Positions 55,339 to 64,000 of a stretch of DNA of 64,000 bases are shown here, one piece after another. Location: assembly GCF_002097715.1 (NCBI RefSeq), contig NZ_CP020737.1, forward strand, positions 806,001 through 870,000, read 5' to 3'. Below the pieces are notes generated by a model. That model searched no databases. It was not told the origin of the DNA and saw nothing but the letters and a program-made list of their open reading frames with translations. The stretch's first letter is position 1; every line of letters starts with the position of its first letter. Both the position numbers and the translations under genes were made by a program. The DNA comes from Burkholderia ubonensis subsp. mesacidophila (lineage in GTDB: Bacteria; Pseudomonadota; Gammaproteobacteria; Burkholderiales; Burkholderiaceae).

Positions 55339-55567
55339 CGCGGTGGGCCCGGGAAAAGCCGCCGCGCGCGGGAGGCGCGGGGCAGGCGGAGGGAGGACGT
55401 CAGCCGCGATTTTACTTCAGTGAAAACCCCTATGTTTGGGGGCCGAACGGCTGTTGCCGGCTTGCGACGGCGTACCGTGCGCGTGTCCACATGGTGGGAT
55501 GGCGCGGGGGCGGCGGGGATGTGGATAACGGGGTTGCAACAGCAGCGTCAACGCTGTGGGCCGGCGC

Positions 55568-56269
55568 TCAGACGGCCTTTCGCGCCGGCGTGGCGGCTTT
55601 GCCGGCCTCTCCTGATTCGCCGGTTTCACCTGCCGCTCCGTTCCAGCCGTTCTCGTACAGGCACGCTTCGATCGGCATCCGCGCGGCCCAGCGCTCTTCC
55701 TCGAGCATCGGCTTCGCATAGAACGCATCGACGTGCCCGAGACATAGCACCGCGATCGGTTTCGCGCCGTCGGGCATCCCGAGCAGCGCGCGCAGCGCGT
55801 CGACGTCGAACAGCGACACCCAGCCCATCCCGAGCCCTTCCGCGCGGGCCGCGAGCCACATGTTCTGGATCGCGCACGCGGCGGACGCGAGGTCCATCTC
55901 CGGCAGCGTGCGGCGGCCGAACACGTGACGTTCGCGGCCGTCGGCGAGCGCGACGACCAGCAGTTCCCCGCATTCGCGCACGCCTTCGACCTTGAGCCGC
56001 ATGAATTCGTCCTGACGCTCGCCGAGCGCGTCGGCGGTCGCGCGGCGCTCGGCTTCGACGAGCGCATGGATGCGCGTGCGCAACTCAGGATCGGTGATGC
56101 GGATGAAGCGCCATGGCTGCATGAAACCGACGCTCGGCGCGTGGTGGGCCGCGCGCAGCAGCCGGGCGAGCACGGCCGGATCGACGGGCGCCGACGTGAA
56201 ATGGCGCATGTCGCGCCGCTCGAAAATGGCGCGGTAGACAGCGGCGATGGCGGTTTCGTCGAAACGCAT
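55568..56269 (-). CDS. bluB: 5,6-dimethylbenzimidazole synthase BluB
   Basis: BluB cannibalises reduced FMN to make the lower base of vitamin B12. The 233-residue nitroreductase-like protein has FERRDMRHFTSAPVDP, HHAPSVGFMQPWRFI, and the BluB-type ARAEGLGMGWVSLFD and HVDAFYAKPMLEEE. The C-terminus is Gly/Glu-rich and not conserved. No cobalamin riboswitch was found upstream, and no other B12 genes are nearby, so it is isolated here. Confidence 0.9.
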   Translation of the reverse strand: MRFDETAIAAVYRAIFERRDMRHFTSAPVDPAVLARLLRAAHHAPSVGFMQPWRFIRITDPELRTRIHALVEAERRATADALGERQDEFMRLKVEGVRECGELLVVALADGRERHVFGRRTLPEMDLASAACAIQNMWLAARAEGLGMGWVSLFDVDALRALLGMPDGAKPIAVLCLGHVDAFYAKPMLEEERWAARMPIEACLYENGWNGAAGETGESGEAGKAATPARKAV

Positions 56270-56357
56270 GGGCGGCGGGGGCAGGGATGAGGTCGGCGCA
56301 ACGATAGCAGACTGCGTGCGGCCGGCGTTACGAGAAAAGAATCAAAATGATGAATAG

Positions 56358-56401
56358 GTGCCGATTTAGAAACAATGCGCGGCGAACGGCGAAATCGGCA
56401 C
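56358..56401. repeat. 10-bp inverted repeat upstream of bluB
   Basis: GTGCCGATTT (56358-56367) and AAATCGGCAC (56392-56401) are perfect arms with a 24-bp spacer. They lie in the 214-bp region between bluB and the D-lactate dehydrogenase gene. It may form an RNA hairpin at the end of the ldhA transcript or a binding site; neither is shown. Confidence 0.65.
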
Positions 56402-56483
56402 AGTGAAACGCCATGGCTGAACGACGCGGCCGGGTTCGAGGCCGCTGTCCGACGAAGCGGCTCGCGCATCCGGCCGCCTGCCG

Positions 56484-57482
56484 TCAGCGATTCGACGTCA
56501 CCACGTTCCGTGGGGTCCCCGCGTACCACGCCTCGATGTTGACCAGCGTCGTATGCGCGATCTCCGCGAGCGCCTCGCGCGTGAAGAACGCCTGGTGCGA
56601 CGTGACGATCACGTTCGGGAACGTCAGCAGCCGCGCGAGCACGTCGTCCTGCAGCGGCAGGTCCGAGTGATCCTCGAAGAACAGCCCGCCTTCCTCTTCG
56701 TACACGTCGAGCCCGAGGTGCCCGAGCTGGCCGCTCTTGAGCGCGTCGACCAGCGCCTGCGCGTCGACGAGTCCGCCGCGGCCGGTGTTGATCAGCATCG
56801 CGCCGTGCTTCATCTGCGCGAGCGTGCGCGCGTTGATCAGGTGATGCGTCGACGGCAGCAGCGGGCAGTGCAGGCTGACGATGTCGGCGTGACGCAGCAG
56901 CTCGTCGAGCCCGACGTAGCGGGCGCCGAACGCGATCAGCTCGTCGTTGTAGGGCGGCACCGAATGCGCGAGCACGTGCATTCCGAAGCCCATCATGATC
57001 TTCGCGAACACGCTGCCGATGATGCCGGTGCCGATCACGCCGACGGTCTTGCCGTGCAAGTCGAAGCCGAGCAGGCCGTTCAGCGAGAAGTCGCCTTCGC
57101 GCGTGCGCGCGACGGCGCGCGGCAGGCGGCGGTTGAGCGCGAGGATCAGCGCGACCGCGTGTTCGGCGACCGCATGCGGCGAATAGGCGGGAACCCGCAC
57201 CACCGTGATGCCGAGGCGTTCGGCGGCGGCGAGGTCGACATGGTTGAAGCCCGCCGAGCGTAGCGCGATGAGCCGCGTGCCGCCGTCCGCGAGCCGTTCG
57301 AGCACCGCCGCGTCGACGGTGTCGTTGACGAACGGACAGACCGCTTCGTAGCCGTGCGCGAGGATCGCTGTCTCGGCGTCGAGATGCGACGACTGGAAAT
57401 GCAGCCGGTAGCCGAACTGCCGGTTGGCGGCAGTAAACGAATCGTCATCGTACTGCCGGCTGCTGAACAGGATCACGCGCAC
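56484..57482 (-). CDS. ldhA: D-lactate dehydrogenase (2-hydroxyacid dehydrogenase)
   Basis: The 332-residue protein has the NAD-binding VGVIGTGIIGSVFAKIMMG, the catalytic arginine segment LIALRSAGFNHVD, INTGRGGLVDAQALVDAL with the substrate-binding residues, and the active-site His in TSHQAFFTREAL. The closest named match is fermentative LdhA, reducing pyruvate to D-lactate. A LysR gene lies 35 bp upstream on the same strand. Confidence 0.9.
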   Translation of the reverse strand: MRVILFSSRQYDDDSFTAANRQFGYRLHFQSSHLDAETAILAHGYEAVCPFVNDTVDAAVLERLADGGTRLIALRSAGFNHVDLAAAERLGITVVRVPAYSPHAVAEHAVALILALNRRLPRAVARTREGDFSLNGLLGFDLHGKTVGVIGTGIIGSVFAKIMMGFGMHVLAHSVPPYNDELIAFGARYVGLDELLRHADIVSLHCPLLPSTHHLINARTLAQMKHGAMLINTGRGGLVDAQALVDALKSGQLGHLGLDVYEEEGGLFFEDHSDLPLQDDVLARLLTFPNVIVTSHQAFFTREALAEIAHTTLVNIEAWYAGTPRNVVTSNR

Positions 57483-57517
57483 GCTGCACCTCCGAAGGCT
57501 GAGGTGCGCAGTTTACT

Positions 57518-58501
57518 TTACTGGAGGCCCGTGACGATGTCGGGGCGCTCCTGAGCGCGCGGGTCGCGCAGGAACACATAGCTTGCGTGCGTGCGCGCCG
57601 CCTGCGTGCTGAAATGGTCGAGCGCGTGCTCGACGAAGCTGCGGGTGCGGGCGGGCACGAACTGGCGGTTCGGGTAGACGAGCGACAGCTGCGCGTCCGG
57701 ATCGTCGATCCGGTAGCCGGGCAAGAGCCGCACGAGCGTGCCGTTGTCGAGCGCGTCGGCGACGACGTTTTCCGGCAGCACGGCGATGCCCGAGCCCGCG
57801 ACGGCCGCCGCCTGCACGAGCGACAGCTGGTTGACCGTGTAGATGGGGCGCACGGTCACCGGATGGACCGCATCGTCCGGGCCGACGAACCGCCACGCGG
57901 GCGCGTGCTGGTGCAGCGCGAGCGCGGCCCAGTCGTGGCGCGGCAGGTCGTCGGGCACGAGCGGTTCGCCGCGCCGTTGCAGATACGCCGGCGCCGCGCA
58001 CGCGATGAGCGTGTTCGGCGACAGTGCGTGGCCGATCAGTGCCGGATTGCCGTCGAACCGGTTGCCGGTGACGATGCCGACGTCGTAGCCCGCGTCGAGC
58101 ACGTCGAGCGGGCCTTCGGCGACGGTGAGCTGCACGCGCACCTGCGGGTAGCGGCGCTGGAAACCGTTGACGAGCGGCGTGAGCGCGAGCGGCGACAGCA
58201 TGCCGGACGCGACGATGCGCAGCGTGCCGACCGGCTCGCGCACCGCATGCACGACCGACGCTTCGAGGTGATCGAATTCCTCGAGCAGTGCCCGGCACCC
58301 GTCGAGGTAGCGTACGCCGGCCTCGGTGAGCGACAGGTTGCGCGTGGTGCGGTGGATCAGCCGCGTATTCAGATGACCTTCGAGCATCGCGATCGAACGT
58401 GTGACAAGCGCATTCGATACGCCCAGTTGGTGTGCTGCGCGCCTGAAGCTTTGCTGTTCGGCGACGCAGACGAATACACGCATGGTCTGAATCTGGTTCA
58501 T
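57518..58501 (-). CDS. LysR-family transcriptional regulator
   Basis: The 327-residue protein has the LysR helix-turn-helix (QSFRRAAHQLGVSNALVTRS, IAMLEGHLNTRLIHRTTRNL) and a C-terminal effector domain of the periplasmic-binding fold. It precedes ldhA by 35 bp in the same direction, which is unusual because LysR genes are commonly divergent from their target. It may share a transcript with ldhA or control genes elsewhere. Confidence 0.9.
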   Translation of the reverse strand: MNQIQTMRVFVCVAEQQSFRRAAHQLGVSNALVTRSIAMLEGHLNTRLIHRTTRNLSLTEAGVRYLDGCRALLEEFDHLEASVVHAVREPVGTLRIVASGMLSPLALTPLVNGFQRRYPQVRVQLTVAEGPLDVLDAGYDVGIVTGNRFDGNPALIGHALSPNTLIACAAPAYLQRRGEPLVPDDLPRHDWAALALHQHAPAWRFVGPDDAVHPVTVRPIYTVNQLSLVQAAAVAGSGIAVLPENVVADALDNGTLVRLLPGYRIDDPDAQLSLVYPNRQFVPARTRSFVEHALDHFSTQAARTHASYVFLRDPRAQERPDIVTGLQ

Positions 58502-59275
58502 AGCTTGTGTATTTTATCGGCCCGGTTGATTGATTATGGTTGTGTTTTTGCGTTGCGCAAGTCTGAAAATCGTTGAGCAACCCCTATTTCGACTTCGCGT
58601 CGAAAAGAACGGTTTTCGATTGCGCCACTGATTGTTCATTACAGCGGCAATATCCGTCAACCTGTGAGAAGGGGCGGGTTGCAGAAAATCGGTATCGGGC
58701 GTATCTGGAAAGCGGCCGGCGCGACAAAGTTCGGCTCATGATGCGCAGGTCTTTTCTTGATCCCGGGAACCGGCTTTGATTGAAAGTTCTTTAATAATCA
58801 ATGCGTTGCTTTTCGCATGCGCGGGCGGAATACGACATTGCAAGAATGTCAGGCAAAAGTGCGCGGAAATAGTGGTTTTTTGGGCTGGATCGTCTAAATG
58901 CCCCGAAAAAGGATGGCTGCAATTTTTGATGCAGCGCATTTTTTCGAATGGCGCGGAACATGCATGGGCGGCGCGTGTTTGGCAAACGCATCGGCGCGCG
59001 CGAAAAATATCGCGCGCGCGGCACTGGCGGATGGAACCGATTCACGCCGGATTCGGGCGAGCGCGAATCGTTGGGCGAGTCATTGGGCGAATCGGGGCGG
59101 GCGAATTGCGCGCCCGCCGTGCGGATGACTTCCTTATCCGGCGTCGGCGGCGCGTATTTTGCTTATTTGGCGCACGCGCCTCTTGCGCATTGCAGCGGAA
59201 CGCGGAATGATCGATGGATTCGCCGCGGTGTGCGGCGACGCCTCGCGCCTTTTCGTCCTTCATCCTGCTCCAGTC
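58502..59275. other. 774-bp AT-richer region without a convincing gene
   Basis: No frame here has a recognised product. The left part (58500-58950) is AT-richer than the window; the right part is GC-rich with several GCGCGC runs around 58995-59025. Short frames (for example GTG at 58573, 68 codons) lack ribosome sites and similarity. It should hold the promoters for the LysR gene (leftward) and for the aminotransferase (rightward). Confidence 0.5.
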
Positions 59276-60487
59276 ATGTCCATCGATTACTCGCCGATTC
59301 CTTGTCCCGTCGTCGTGCCGCTCGACGCGATCCTCCCCGAAGAACCGCTGCTGATGATGGGGGCCGGCCCGGTTCCGATCCCGGCCGCCGTCGCGAAGGC
59401 GAACACGATCGTGATCAACCACCTCGGCGCGACGATGGCGAAGATCATCGAGCAAGTGAAGGAGATGGCGCGCTACGTGTTCCAGACCCGCACGAAGTGG
59501 GTGCTCGGCGTCGCCGGCCCGGGCTCGGCCGCGATGGAAATGGCGATGTCCAACCTCGCGTGGCGCGGCACGCGCGTGCTGTCGATCCGGAACGGTTTCT
59601 TCAGCGCGCGGATGGCCGAGATGGCCACGCGCGTCGGCGCCGACGTCGCGGTGCTCGAGGTGCCCGACCGGGCCGTCGCGAGCCTTGACGAGATCGCCGA
59701 CGCGATCGCGCGCGAGCGCCCGGAGATCGTCACGATCGTCCACGGCGAAACGTCCAACACCGTGTGGAACCGCGAGCTGCGCGACATCGCGGCGCTCGCG
59801 AAGGCGGCGGGCGCGCTCGTCGTCGTCGACGCGGTCTGCACGCTGTCGACGATGCCGCTCGAGATGGACGCGTGGGGCATCGACGCGGTGATCACCGGCG
59901 GGCAGAAGGGCCTGTCGTCGATCCCCGGCGTGTCGCTGATCGCGTTTTCCGACGCCGCGTGGGACCGGATGAAGAGCCGGCCCGAGCCGAACGCGCACTG
60001 GTGCCTCGACATGGCGCTTGCGGAGAATTTCTGGCACAACGCCGGCTACCACTACACCGCGCCGGTGTCGGGCGTGCTCGCGCTGCACGAGGCGCTGCGG
60101 CTCGTCTGCGCGGAGACGCTCGAAAGCCGCTTCGCGCGTCACCAGCGCTGCTCGCTCGCGCTGCAGGCGGGCATCGAGTCGATGGGGCTCAAGCTCTATG
60201 CGCCGAAGTCGTGCCGGCTCAATTCGGTGGTCGGGATCGAGACGCCGGAAGGCCTCACGCCGGGCATGATCTGCGGGCACATCTCGAAGCAGTACCAGGT
60301 CGAGATCTCCGGCTCGTTCGGCCTGCCGATCGTGCGGATCGGCCAGATGGGCGAGCAGTGCCGCGAGCACAACCTGTTCCGCACGCTGCACGCGTTCGGC
60401 CGCACGATGGTCGATCTGAAGGTGCCGGTCGATCTGCCGGCCGGCGTCGCGGCGCTCGAGCAGGAATTGTCGCGGCGCGGCGAGTAA
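59276..60487 (+). CDS. class V aminotransferase, alanine-glyoxylate / pyridoxamine-pyruvate type
   Basis: The 403-residue protein has a PLP site in GGQKGLSSIPG, with Lys211 as the Schiff-base lysine, and VVVDAVCTLSTMP with the aspartate that pairs with the ring nitrogen. MMGAGPVPIPAAVAKANTIV at the start matches the alanine-glyoxylate aminotransferase group, and overall it also resembles pyridoxamine-pyruvate transaminase. The donor and acceptor are not clear. ATG at 59276; an upstream in-frame extension is not supported. Confidence 0.82.
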   Translation: MSIDYSPIPCPVVVPLDAILPEEPLLMMGAGPVPIPAAVAKANTIVINHLGATMAKIIEQVKEMARYVFQTRTKWVLGVAGPGSAAMEMAMSNLAWRGTRVLSIRNGFFSARMAEMATRVGADVAVLEVPDRAVASLDEIADAIARERPEIVTIVHGETSNTVWNRELRDIAALAKAAGALVVVDAVCTLSTMPLEMDAWGIDAVITGGQKGLSSIPGVSLIAFSDAAWDRMKSRPEPNAHWCLDMALAENFWHNAGYHYTAPVSGVLALHEALRLVCAETLESRFARHQRCSLALQAGIESMGLKLYAPKSCRLNSVVGIETPEGLTPGMICGHISKQYQVEISGSFGLPIVRIGQMGEQCREHNLFRTLHAFGRTMVDLKVPVDLPAGVAALEQELSRRGE

Positions 60488-60513
60488 CGCACAGGGGCGG
60501 CGCCGGGGCGGCC

Positions 60514-61461
60514 TCAGCCGCCCCGCATCGCCCGCCGGTACGTATTCGGCGTCGTGCCGTGCGCGTCGCGGAAGCGGTGGCTGAAGTGCCCGGCGTTCGC
60601 GTAGCCGCATGCCGCGGCGACCTGCGCGAGCGGCAGCGATGTCGTGCGCAGCAGCAGGCGCGCCCGCGCGAGCCGCTGCTCGGCGATCCACGCATGCGGC
60701 GCGCGGCCGAACGACAGCCGGAACATCCGCGAGAAGTGGTATTCGGACAGCGCGGCGACCTCGGCCAGCTCGCCGAGCGTCAGCGGCTGCGTCAGGCCGC
60801 TGTCGATGTAATCGCGCACGCGGCGGCGCACGGCGGGCGCGAGGCCGCCCTTGAACGGCACGTCGGTGCGCATCGCGCTTTGCCCGCGCAGCAGCAGGCT
60901 CAGCACGTCGTGTGCGGTTTCGTTCGCGCGCAGCCGGCCGTCGACGTCGTCCCAGCGCTCCAGCGCGAGCGAACGGCACAGTGCCGCGACGCGCGCATCC
61001 TCGAAGTAGGTGCGGTCGGCGAGCTTCAGCTCGCGCGGCTCGCGGTCGAGTTCGCGGATCGCCCGCTGCGCGAAGTGCTCGGGCAGGAAATACAGGTGGA
61101 CGAAGTGCATCTCGCCGCGCACCCACCAGCGCGATTCATGGTCGCCCGGCAGCGCGCACAGCAGGCTCGGCGCGCCGTAGCGCGGCACCTTCTGCCGCTC
61201 GGTCCGGTAGCCGCCGTCGAGATAGCACGACAGCGTGTGATGCCCGGGCTGGTCGTAGATCGTTTCGGCCTCTTCGGTGATCCGCGTCCATTCGGCGATC
61301 GCGAGATGGTCGCCGAGCCACGCGAAGCGCTCGAGCGTCGCGTTCGCCTCCGCGAGCGTGCGGCACACCGACTGCAGGCCGAACGGCATCTCGCCGCCGG
61401 CAGCGGCAGCAGCGGCGGCCGGTGACGGCACGGGGGGCGGGGCGAAGGGCGGAGCGCGCAT
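60514..61461 (-). CDS. AraC-family transcriptional regulator
   Basis: The 315-residue protein has an N-terminal AraC-type sensor region (EEAETIYDQPGHHTLSCYLDGG) and the C-terminal double helix-turn-helix (LGELAEVAALSEYHFSRMF, ACGYANAGHFSHRFR) ending in TTPNTYRR. The first 20 residues are Pro/Ala-rich, so the real start could be a little later. It is divergent from an EamA transporter gene 138 bp away and convergent with the aminotransferase. Confidence 0.9.
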   Translation of the reverse strand: MRAPPFAPPPVPSPAAAAAAAGGEMPFGLQSVCRTLAEANATLERFAWLGDHLAIAEWTRITEEAETIYDQPGHHTLSCYLDGGYRTERQKVPRYGAPSLLCALPGDHESRWWVRGEMHFVHLYFLPEHFAQRAIRELDREPRELKLADRTYFEDARVAALCRSLALERWDDVDGRLRANETAHDVLSLLLRGQSAMRTDVPFKGGLAPAVRRRVRDYIDSGLTQPLTLGELAEVAALSEYHFSRMFRLSFGRAPHAWIAEQRLARARLLLRTTSLPLAQVAAACGYANAGHFSHRFRDAHGTTPNTYRRAMRGG

Positions 61462-61504
61462 GATGACGGAGTATAAGCGCGCCTGCGCCGGCTAGATCCG
61501 CATG

Positions 61505-61526
61505 CCGGAAAAGACCGCAATTCCGG
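61505..61526. promoter_or_regulatory. CCGGAA/TTCCGG inverted repeat between araC and the EamA gene
   Basis: CCGGAA (61505-61510) and TTCCGG (61521-61526) are perfect 6-bp arms with a 10-bp AT-containing spacer. They lie 44 bp before the AraC-type start and 73 bp before the transporter start. The spacing is suitable for a regulator dimer. Confidence 0.55.
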
Positions 61527-61599
61527 ACAATCGGCGCGCGCCGCGCGGCGGCATAGTCGGAGATCCCGTTTTTGCTCCGTCTTTGTCCCGGTTTCCGCC

Positions 61600-62490
61600 A
61601 TGAACCTGTCGCTCTACCTCCTTACCGTCCTGATCTGGGGCACGACCTGGATCGCAATCAAGTGGCAGCTCGGCAGCGTGCCGCCGCCCGTGTCGATCGC
61701 GTGGCGCTTCTGGATTGCGGCGGCGGTCATGTTCATGCTGCTGCGCGCGATGCGCCGGCCGATCCTGCCGCCGCGCGACGCGTGGCGCTACCTCGCCGCG
61801 CAGGGCTTCGCGCTGTTCTGCCTGAACTTCCTGTGCTTCTACTACGCGGAGCGGGTCGTGCCGAGCGGGCTCGTCGCGGTGATCTTCTCGACCGCGCCGC
61901 TCCTGAATTCGATCAACGGCCGGCTGTTCATGGGCCGAGCGCTGCGGCCGTCCGCGGTGGCCGGCGCGCTGCTCGGCCTGACCGGCATCGCGTGCCTGTT
62001 CTGGCAGCAGATGGCGGGCCACCTGGACGACCACGCGACCTGGATCGGGCTCGTGATCGCATTCGCCGGCACGCTGTGCTTCTCGGCGGGCAACCTGCTG
62101 TCGAGCCGGATGCAGTCGATGGGGCTCCATCCGTTCGCGACCAACGGCTGGGCGATGCTGATCGGCGCGTCGATCCTGACCGTCGGCAGCGCCGCTGCCG
62201 GGCTGCCGTTCGCGCTCGACCCGAGCCCGCGCTATCTCGGCGCGCTCGTCTACCTGGCCGTACCCGGCTCGGTGATCGGCTTCACCGCGTACCTGACCCT
62301 CGTCGGCCGCATCGGGCCGGAGCGCGCCGCCTATTGCACGGTGCTGTTCCCGATCGTCGCGCTGGCCGTGTCGACGGTGTTCGAGGGCTACCAGTGGTCG
62401 CCGCTGGCGGTGGTGGGCCTGCTGCTGGTGCTGGCCGGCAACCTGGTCGCGTTCGACCTGGCACGGCGGCTGTTCCCGCGCATGGCGTAA
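61600..62490 (+). CDS. EamA/DMT-family transporter
   Basis: The 296-residue protein has ten predicted helices in two EamA repeats (LTVLIWGTTWIAIKWQLG, and LIGASILTVGSAAAGLPFAL onwards). DMT members export amino acids or metabolites; the substrate here is unknown. The divergent AraC gene is the likely regulator. A bidirectional terminator at 62549 separates it from the convergent MFS gene. Confidence 0.92.
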   Translation: MNLSLYLLTVLIWGTTWIAIKWQLGSVPPPVSIAWRFWIAAAVMFMLLRAMRRPILPPRDAWRYLAAQGFALFCLNFLCFYYAERVVPSGLVAVIFSTAPLLNSINGRLFMGRALRPSAVAGALLGLTGIACLFWQQMAGHLDDHATWIGLVIAFAGTLCFSAGNLLSSRMQSMGLHPFATNGWAMLIGASILTVGSAAAGLPFALDPSPRYLGALVYLAVPGSVIGFTAYLTLVGRIGPERAAYCTVLFPIVALAVSTVFEGYQWSPLAVVGLLLVLAGNLVAFDLARRLFPRMA

Positions 62491-62548
62491 CGGCCGCTGT
62501 GCGGCGCGCGGGCCGGCTCGGTCGCCCGCTTTGCGCTTGCATCCGACA

Positions 62549-62584
62549 TAAAAAACCCCGCGTTCCGGAGAGCGCGGGGTTTTG
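62549..62584. terminator. bidirectional terminator between the EamA and YhhS-like genes
   Basis: Arms ACCCCGCG and CGCGGGGT enclose a 10-nt loop. A run of A on the left and T on the right allow both convergent transcripts to end here. Confidence 0.92.
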
Positions 62585-62620
62585 TCATTCATGCGCGCCG
62601 TCTGCGCGCTGCCGGCGCGG

Positions 62621-63835
62621 TCAGGCCGCCGCGCCGCTCCCCGCGACGCGCGCCTGTCGCTGGTACAGCAGCGCCGACAGCGCGACGCCGGCCGCCGATG
62701 CCACCGCGGCGAACAGAAATACCTGCGGATAGCCGAACGCGCCGGCGATGTAGCCCGCGAGCGGCCCGGTGATGCCGAGCGACAGGTCGAGGAACACCGA
62801 ATACGCGGACAGCGCCGCGCCGCGGCTCGCAGGCGGCACGAGCGCGACCGCCTCGACGCCGAGCGCGGGGAAGATCAGCGCGAAGCCGAAGCCGGTCAGC
62901 GCCGCGCCGACCAGCGCGACGTGCGGCACCGGCGCGAGCCACAGCAGCAGCAGCCCTGCTGCTTCGAACGCGAACGACACGATCGCGACGCGGAAGCCGC
63001 CGTAGGTCTTGATCGTGTTCGCGAACAGCAGGCGCGCGCCGATGAACAGCGTGCCGAACACGGTCAGCGACAGCGCGGCGTTCGGCCAGTGGCGCGCCGC
63101 GTAGTACAGCGTGACGAACGTCGCGATCGAGCCGAAGCCGGCCGAGCCGAGCGCGAGGCCGAGGCCGTGCGGCAGCACGCGGGTGAACACGCTCGCATAC
63201 GACATCCGTTCGCCGTGCACGAGCGGCACCGCGTCGATCAGGCGCGCGAGGTAGTAGCCGAGCGCCGCAAGCGCGATCACGATCACGCCGATCAGCGCCG
63301 GGTTCAGCGCATGCGCGATCGCGACGCCGACCGGCGCGCCGAGCGCGAGCGCGCCGTAGGTCGCGATGCCGTTCCACGAGATCACCTTCGCGTTGTGCGC
63401 GATGCCGACGCGGCCGATCCCCCACAGGATCGCGCCGGTGCCGCACAGGCTCTCGCCGACGCCCAGCACGAGCCGGCTCGCGACCAGCAGCACGAGGCTC
63501 GCGGCGGGCCAGTGCGCGAGCAGCAGCGCGACGAGCAGCAGCACGCCGGACACGCCGCAGCCGATCAGCCCGCGCAGCACCGTCTGCTTCGGGCCGAGCG
63601 TGTCGGCGAAGCGCCCGGCGAGCGGCCGCGACGCGAGCGTCGCGAAATACTGGACGCTGATCGCCGCGCCCGCGACGATCGCCGAGAAGCCCAGGTCGTC
63701 GTGGACGAAGCCCGGCAGCACCGCGAGCGGCAGGCCGATGGTCAGGTAGCAGATGAACGTGAAGCAGACGACGGAGACGATTTGCAGCGTGACGGCGAAC
63801 CCGCTGCGCGGCGTGGAGGCGGAATCGGTAGACAT
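62621..63835 (-). CDS. MFS transporter, YhhS/YfcJ type
   Basis: The 404-residue, 12-helix protein has [34 protein letters not shown] and [20 protein letters not shown], features of the YhhS/YfcJ group (UPF0226). ATG at 63835 is chosen; a longer frame to 63928 adds a poorly conserved leader. The substrate is unknown, though YhhS relatives have been linked to glyphosate or arabinose export. Confidence 0.88.
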   Translation of the reverse strand: MSTDSASTPRSGFAVTLQIVSVVCFTFICYLTIGLPLAVLPGFVHDDLGFSAIVAGAAISVQYFATLASRPLAGRFADTLGPKQTVLRGLIGCGVSGVLLLVALLLAHWPAASLVLLVASRLVLGVGESLCGTGAILWGIGRVGIAHNAKVISWNGIATYGALALGAPVGVAIAHALNPALIGVIVIALAALGYYLARLIDAVPLVHGERMSYASVFTRVLPHGLGLALGSAGFGSIATFVTLYYAARHWPNAALSLTVFGTLFIGARLLFANTIKTYGGFRVAIVSFAFEAAGLLLLWLAPVPHVALVGAALTGFGFALIFPALGVEAVALVPPASRGAALSAYSVFLDLSLGITGPLAGYIAGAFGYPQVFLFAAVASAAGVALSALLYQRQARVAGSGAAA

Positions 63836-63933
63836 GTGGGGTCGGAACTGATGAGCGAAACGGCGCGGAAGTCGGCCGAAAACGAAATCGGGATTTTCCC
63901 ATGGAACCGGTTTTCCCGCAGGTACCATTTAGG

Positions 63934-64000
63934 GCCTGTTCACGCTAATAACGGGCTTGCGCTGGCCGCCAGAAGGGCCGAGCGGAAGGAATGCGACGAA
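63934..64000 (-). other. open frame running off the window, possible edge of a mobile element or unknown gene
   Basis: Read leftward from the window end, one frame stays open to a stop near 63930 and reads FVAFLPLGPSGGQRKPV then ISVNRP. Its function cannot be assigned from 23 codons. The sequence near the stop, GGGCCTGTTCACGC following TTTA, is of a shape seen at insertion-sequence ends, but no matching inverted end is in view. Confidence 0.25.

Noticed and set aside
56270..56483. Cobalamin riboswitch upstream of bluB
   Set aside because: No B12-box or multi-stem aptamer is visible; only a simple inverted repeat.
58573..58779. 68-codon frame in the region before the aminotransferase
   Set aside because: GTG start without a ribosome site, no similarity, and codon use unlike neighbours.
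1..64000. CRISPR arrays or rRNA genes
   Set aside because: No regularly spaced repeats of 25-40 bp and no rRNA-like sequences were seen anywhere in the window.

Overview
The window is a GC-rich chromosomal stretch that looks like a Burkholderia genome, most likely from the B. cepacia complex. The evidence is the codon use (strong G/C at third positions), the gene orders dnaJ-pabBC, hda-HAD-pcnB-folK-dnk-panB, miaA-mutL, ybgC-tolQRAB-pal-cpoB and glyA-nrdR, and the mix of core housekeeping genes with aromatic-acid catabolism and many transporters. No rRNA operon, CRISPR array, complete transposon or prophage was seen. One tRNA (Lys, anticodon UUU) is present.

Layout. 0.25-3.3 kb: dnaJ and a fused pabB-pabC gene for p-aminobenzoate. 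3.3-4.1 kb: a two-gene unit of a small amidase-like protein and a secreted partner, which I read as a type VI effector/immunity pair. 4.3-9.4 kb: a leftward cluster, hda, a HAD phosphatase, pcnB, folK, a deoxynucleoside kinase and panB. It is divergent from purM (9.6-10.6 kb). 10.7-12.6 kb: a chromosomal tetA/tetR divergon with two Tn10-like tet operators. 12.6-15.6 kb: miaA and mutL. 15.8-21.6 kb: membrane and stress genes (DedA, MscS, glutamine amidotransferase, AhpD-like, AraC, YiaAB) and a small H-NS-like protein. 22.4-24.8 kb: queF with a queuosine-precursor transporter, then a phage-repressor-like regulator. 25.0-28.6 kb: an accessory locus with an orphan tssF, a four-helix membrane protein and a 387-residue protein with a glycine-rich hydrophobic core. 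An AT-richer region separates it from tRNA-Lys.

29-35.5 kb: the Tol-Pal operon and a short-chain dehydrogenase. 35.7-37.7 kb: glyA behind a ZTP riboswitch, then nrdR. 37.9-40.6 kb: five overlapping minor pilin genes. 40.7-42.0 kb: a yqjD/yqjE-like envelope stress group. 42.3-46.5 kb: a 1-Cys peroxiredoxin, glutaryl-CoA dehydrogenase with a divergent IclR regulator, a GFA enzyme and a degenerate EAL protein. 46.9-52.8 kb: a five-gene operon (flavoprotein hydroxylase, small partner, aromatic acid transporter, hmgA, fahA) that should take a hydroxyphenylacetate-type acid through homogentisate to fumarate and acetoacetate. 52.9-63.8 kb: four transporters, bluB, a LysR-D-lactate dehydrogenase pair, a class V aminotransferase and an AraC regulator.

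The most unusual parts are the orphan tssF locus with its candidate toxin and membrane partner, the separate amidase/immunity pair, the ZTP riboswitch with a visible competing hairpin, and several well-formed operator palindromes in divergent promoters. Family names come from recognised motifs and overall similarity. No database search was possible.
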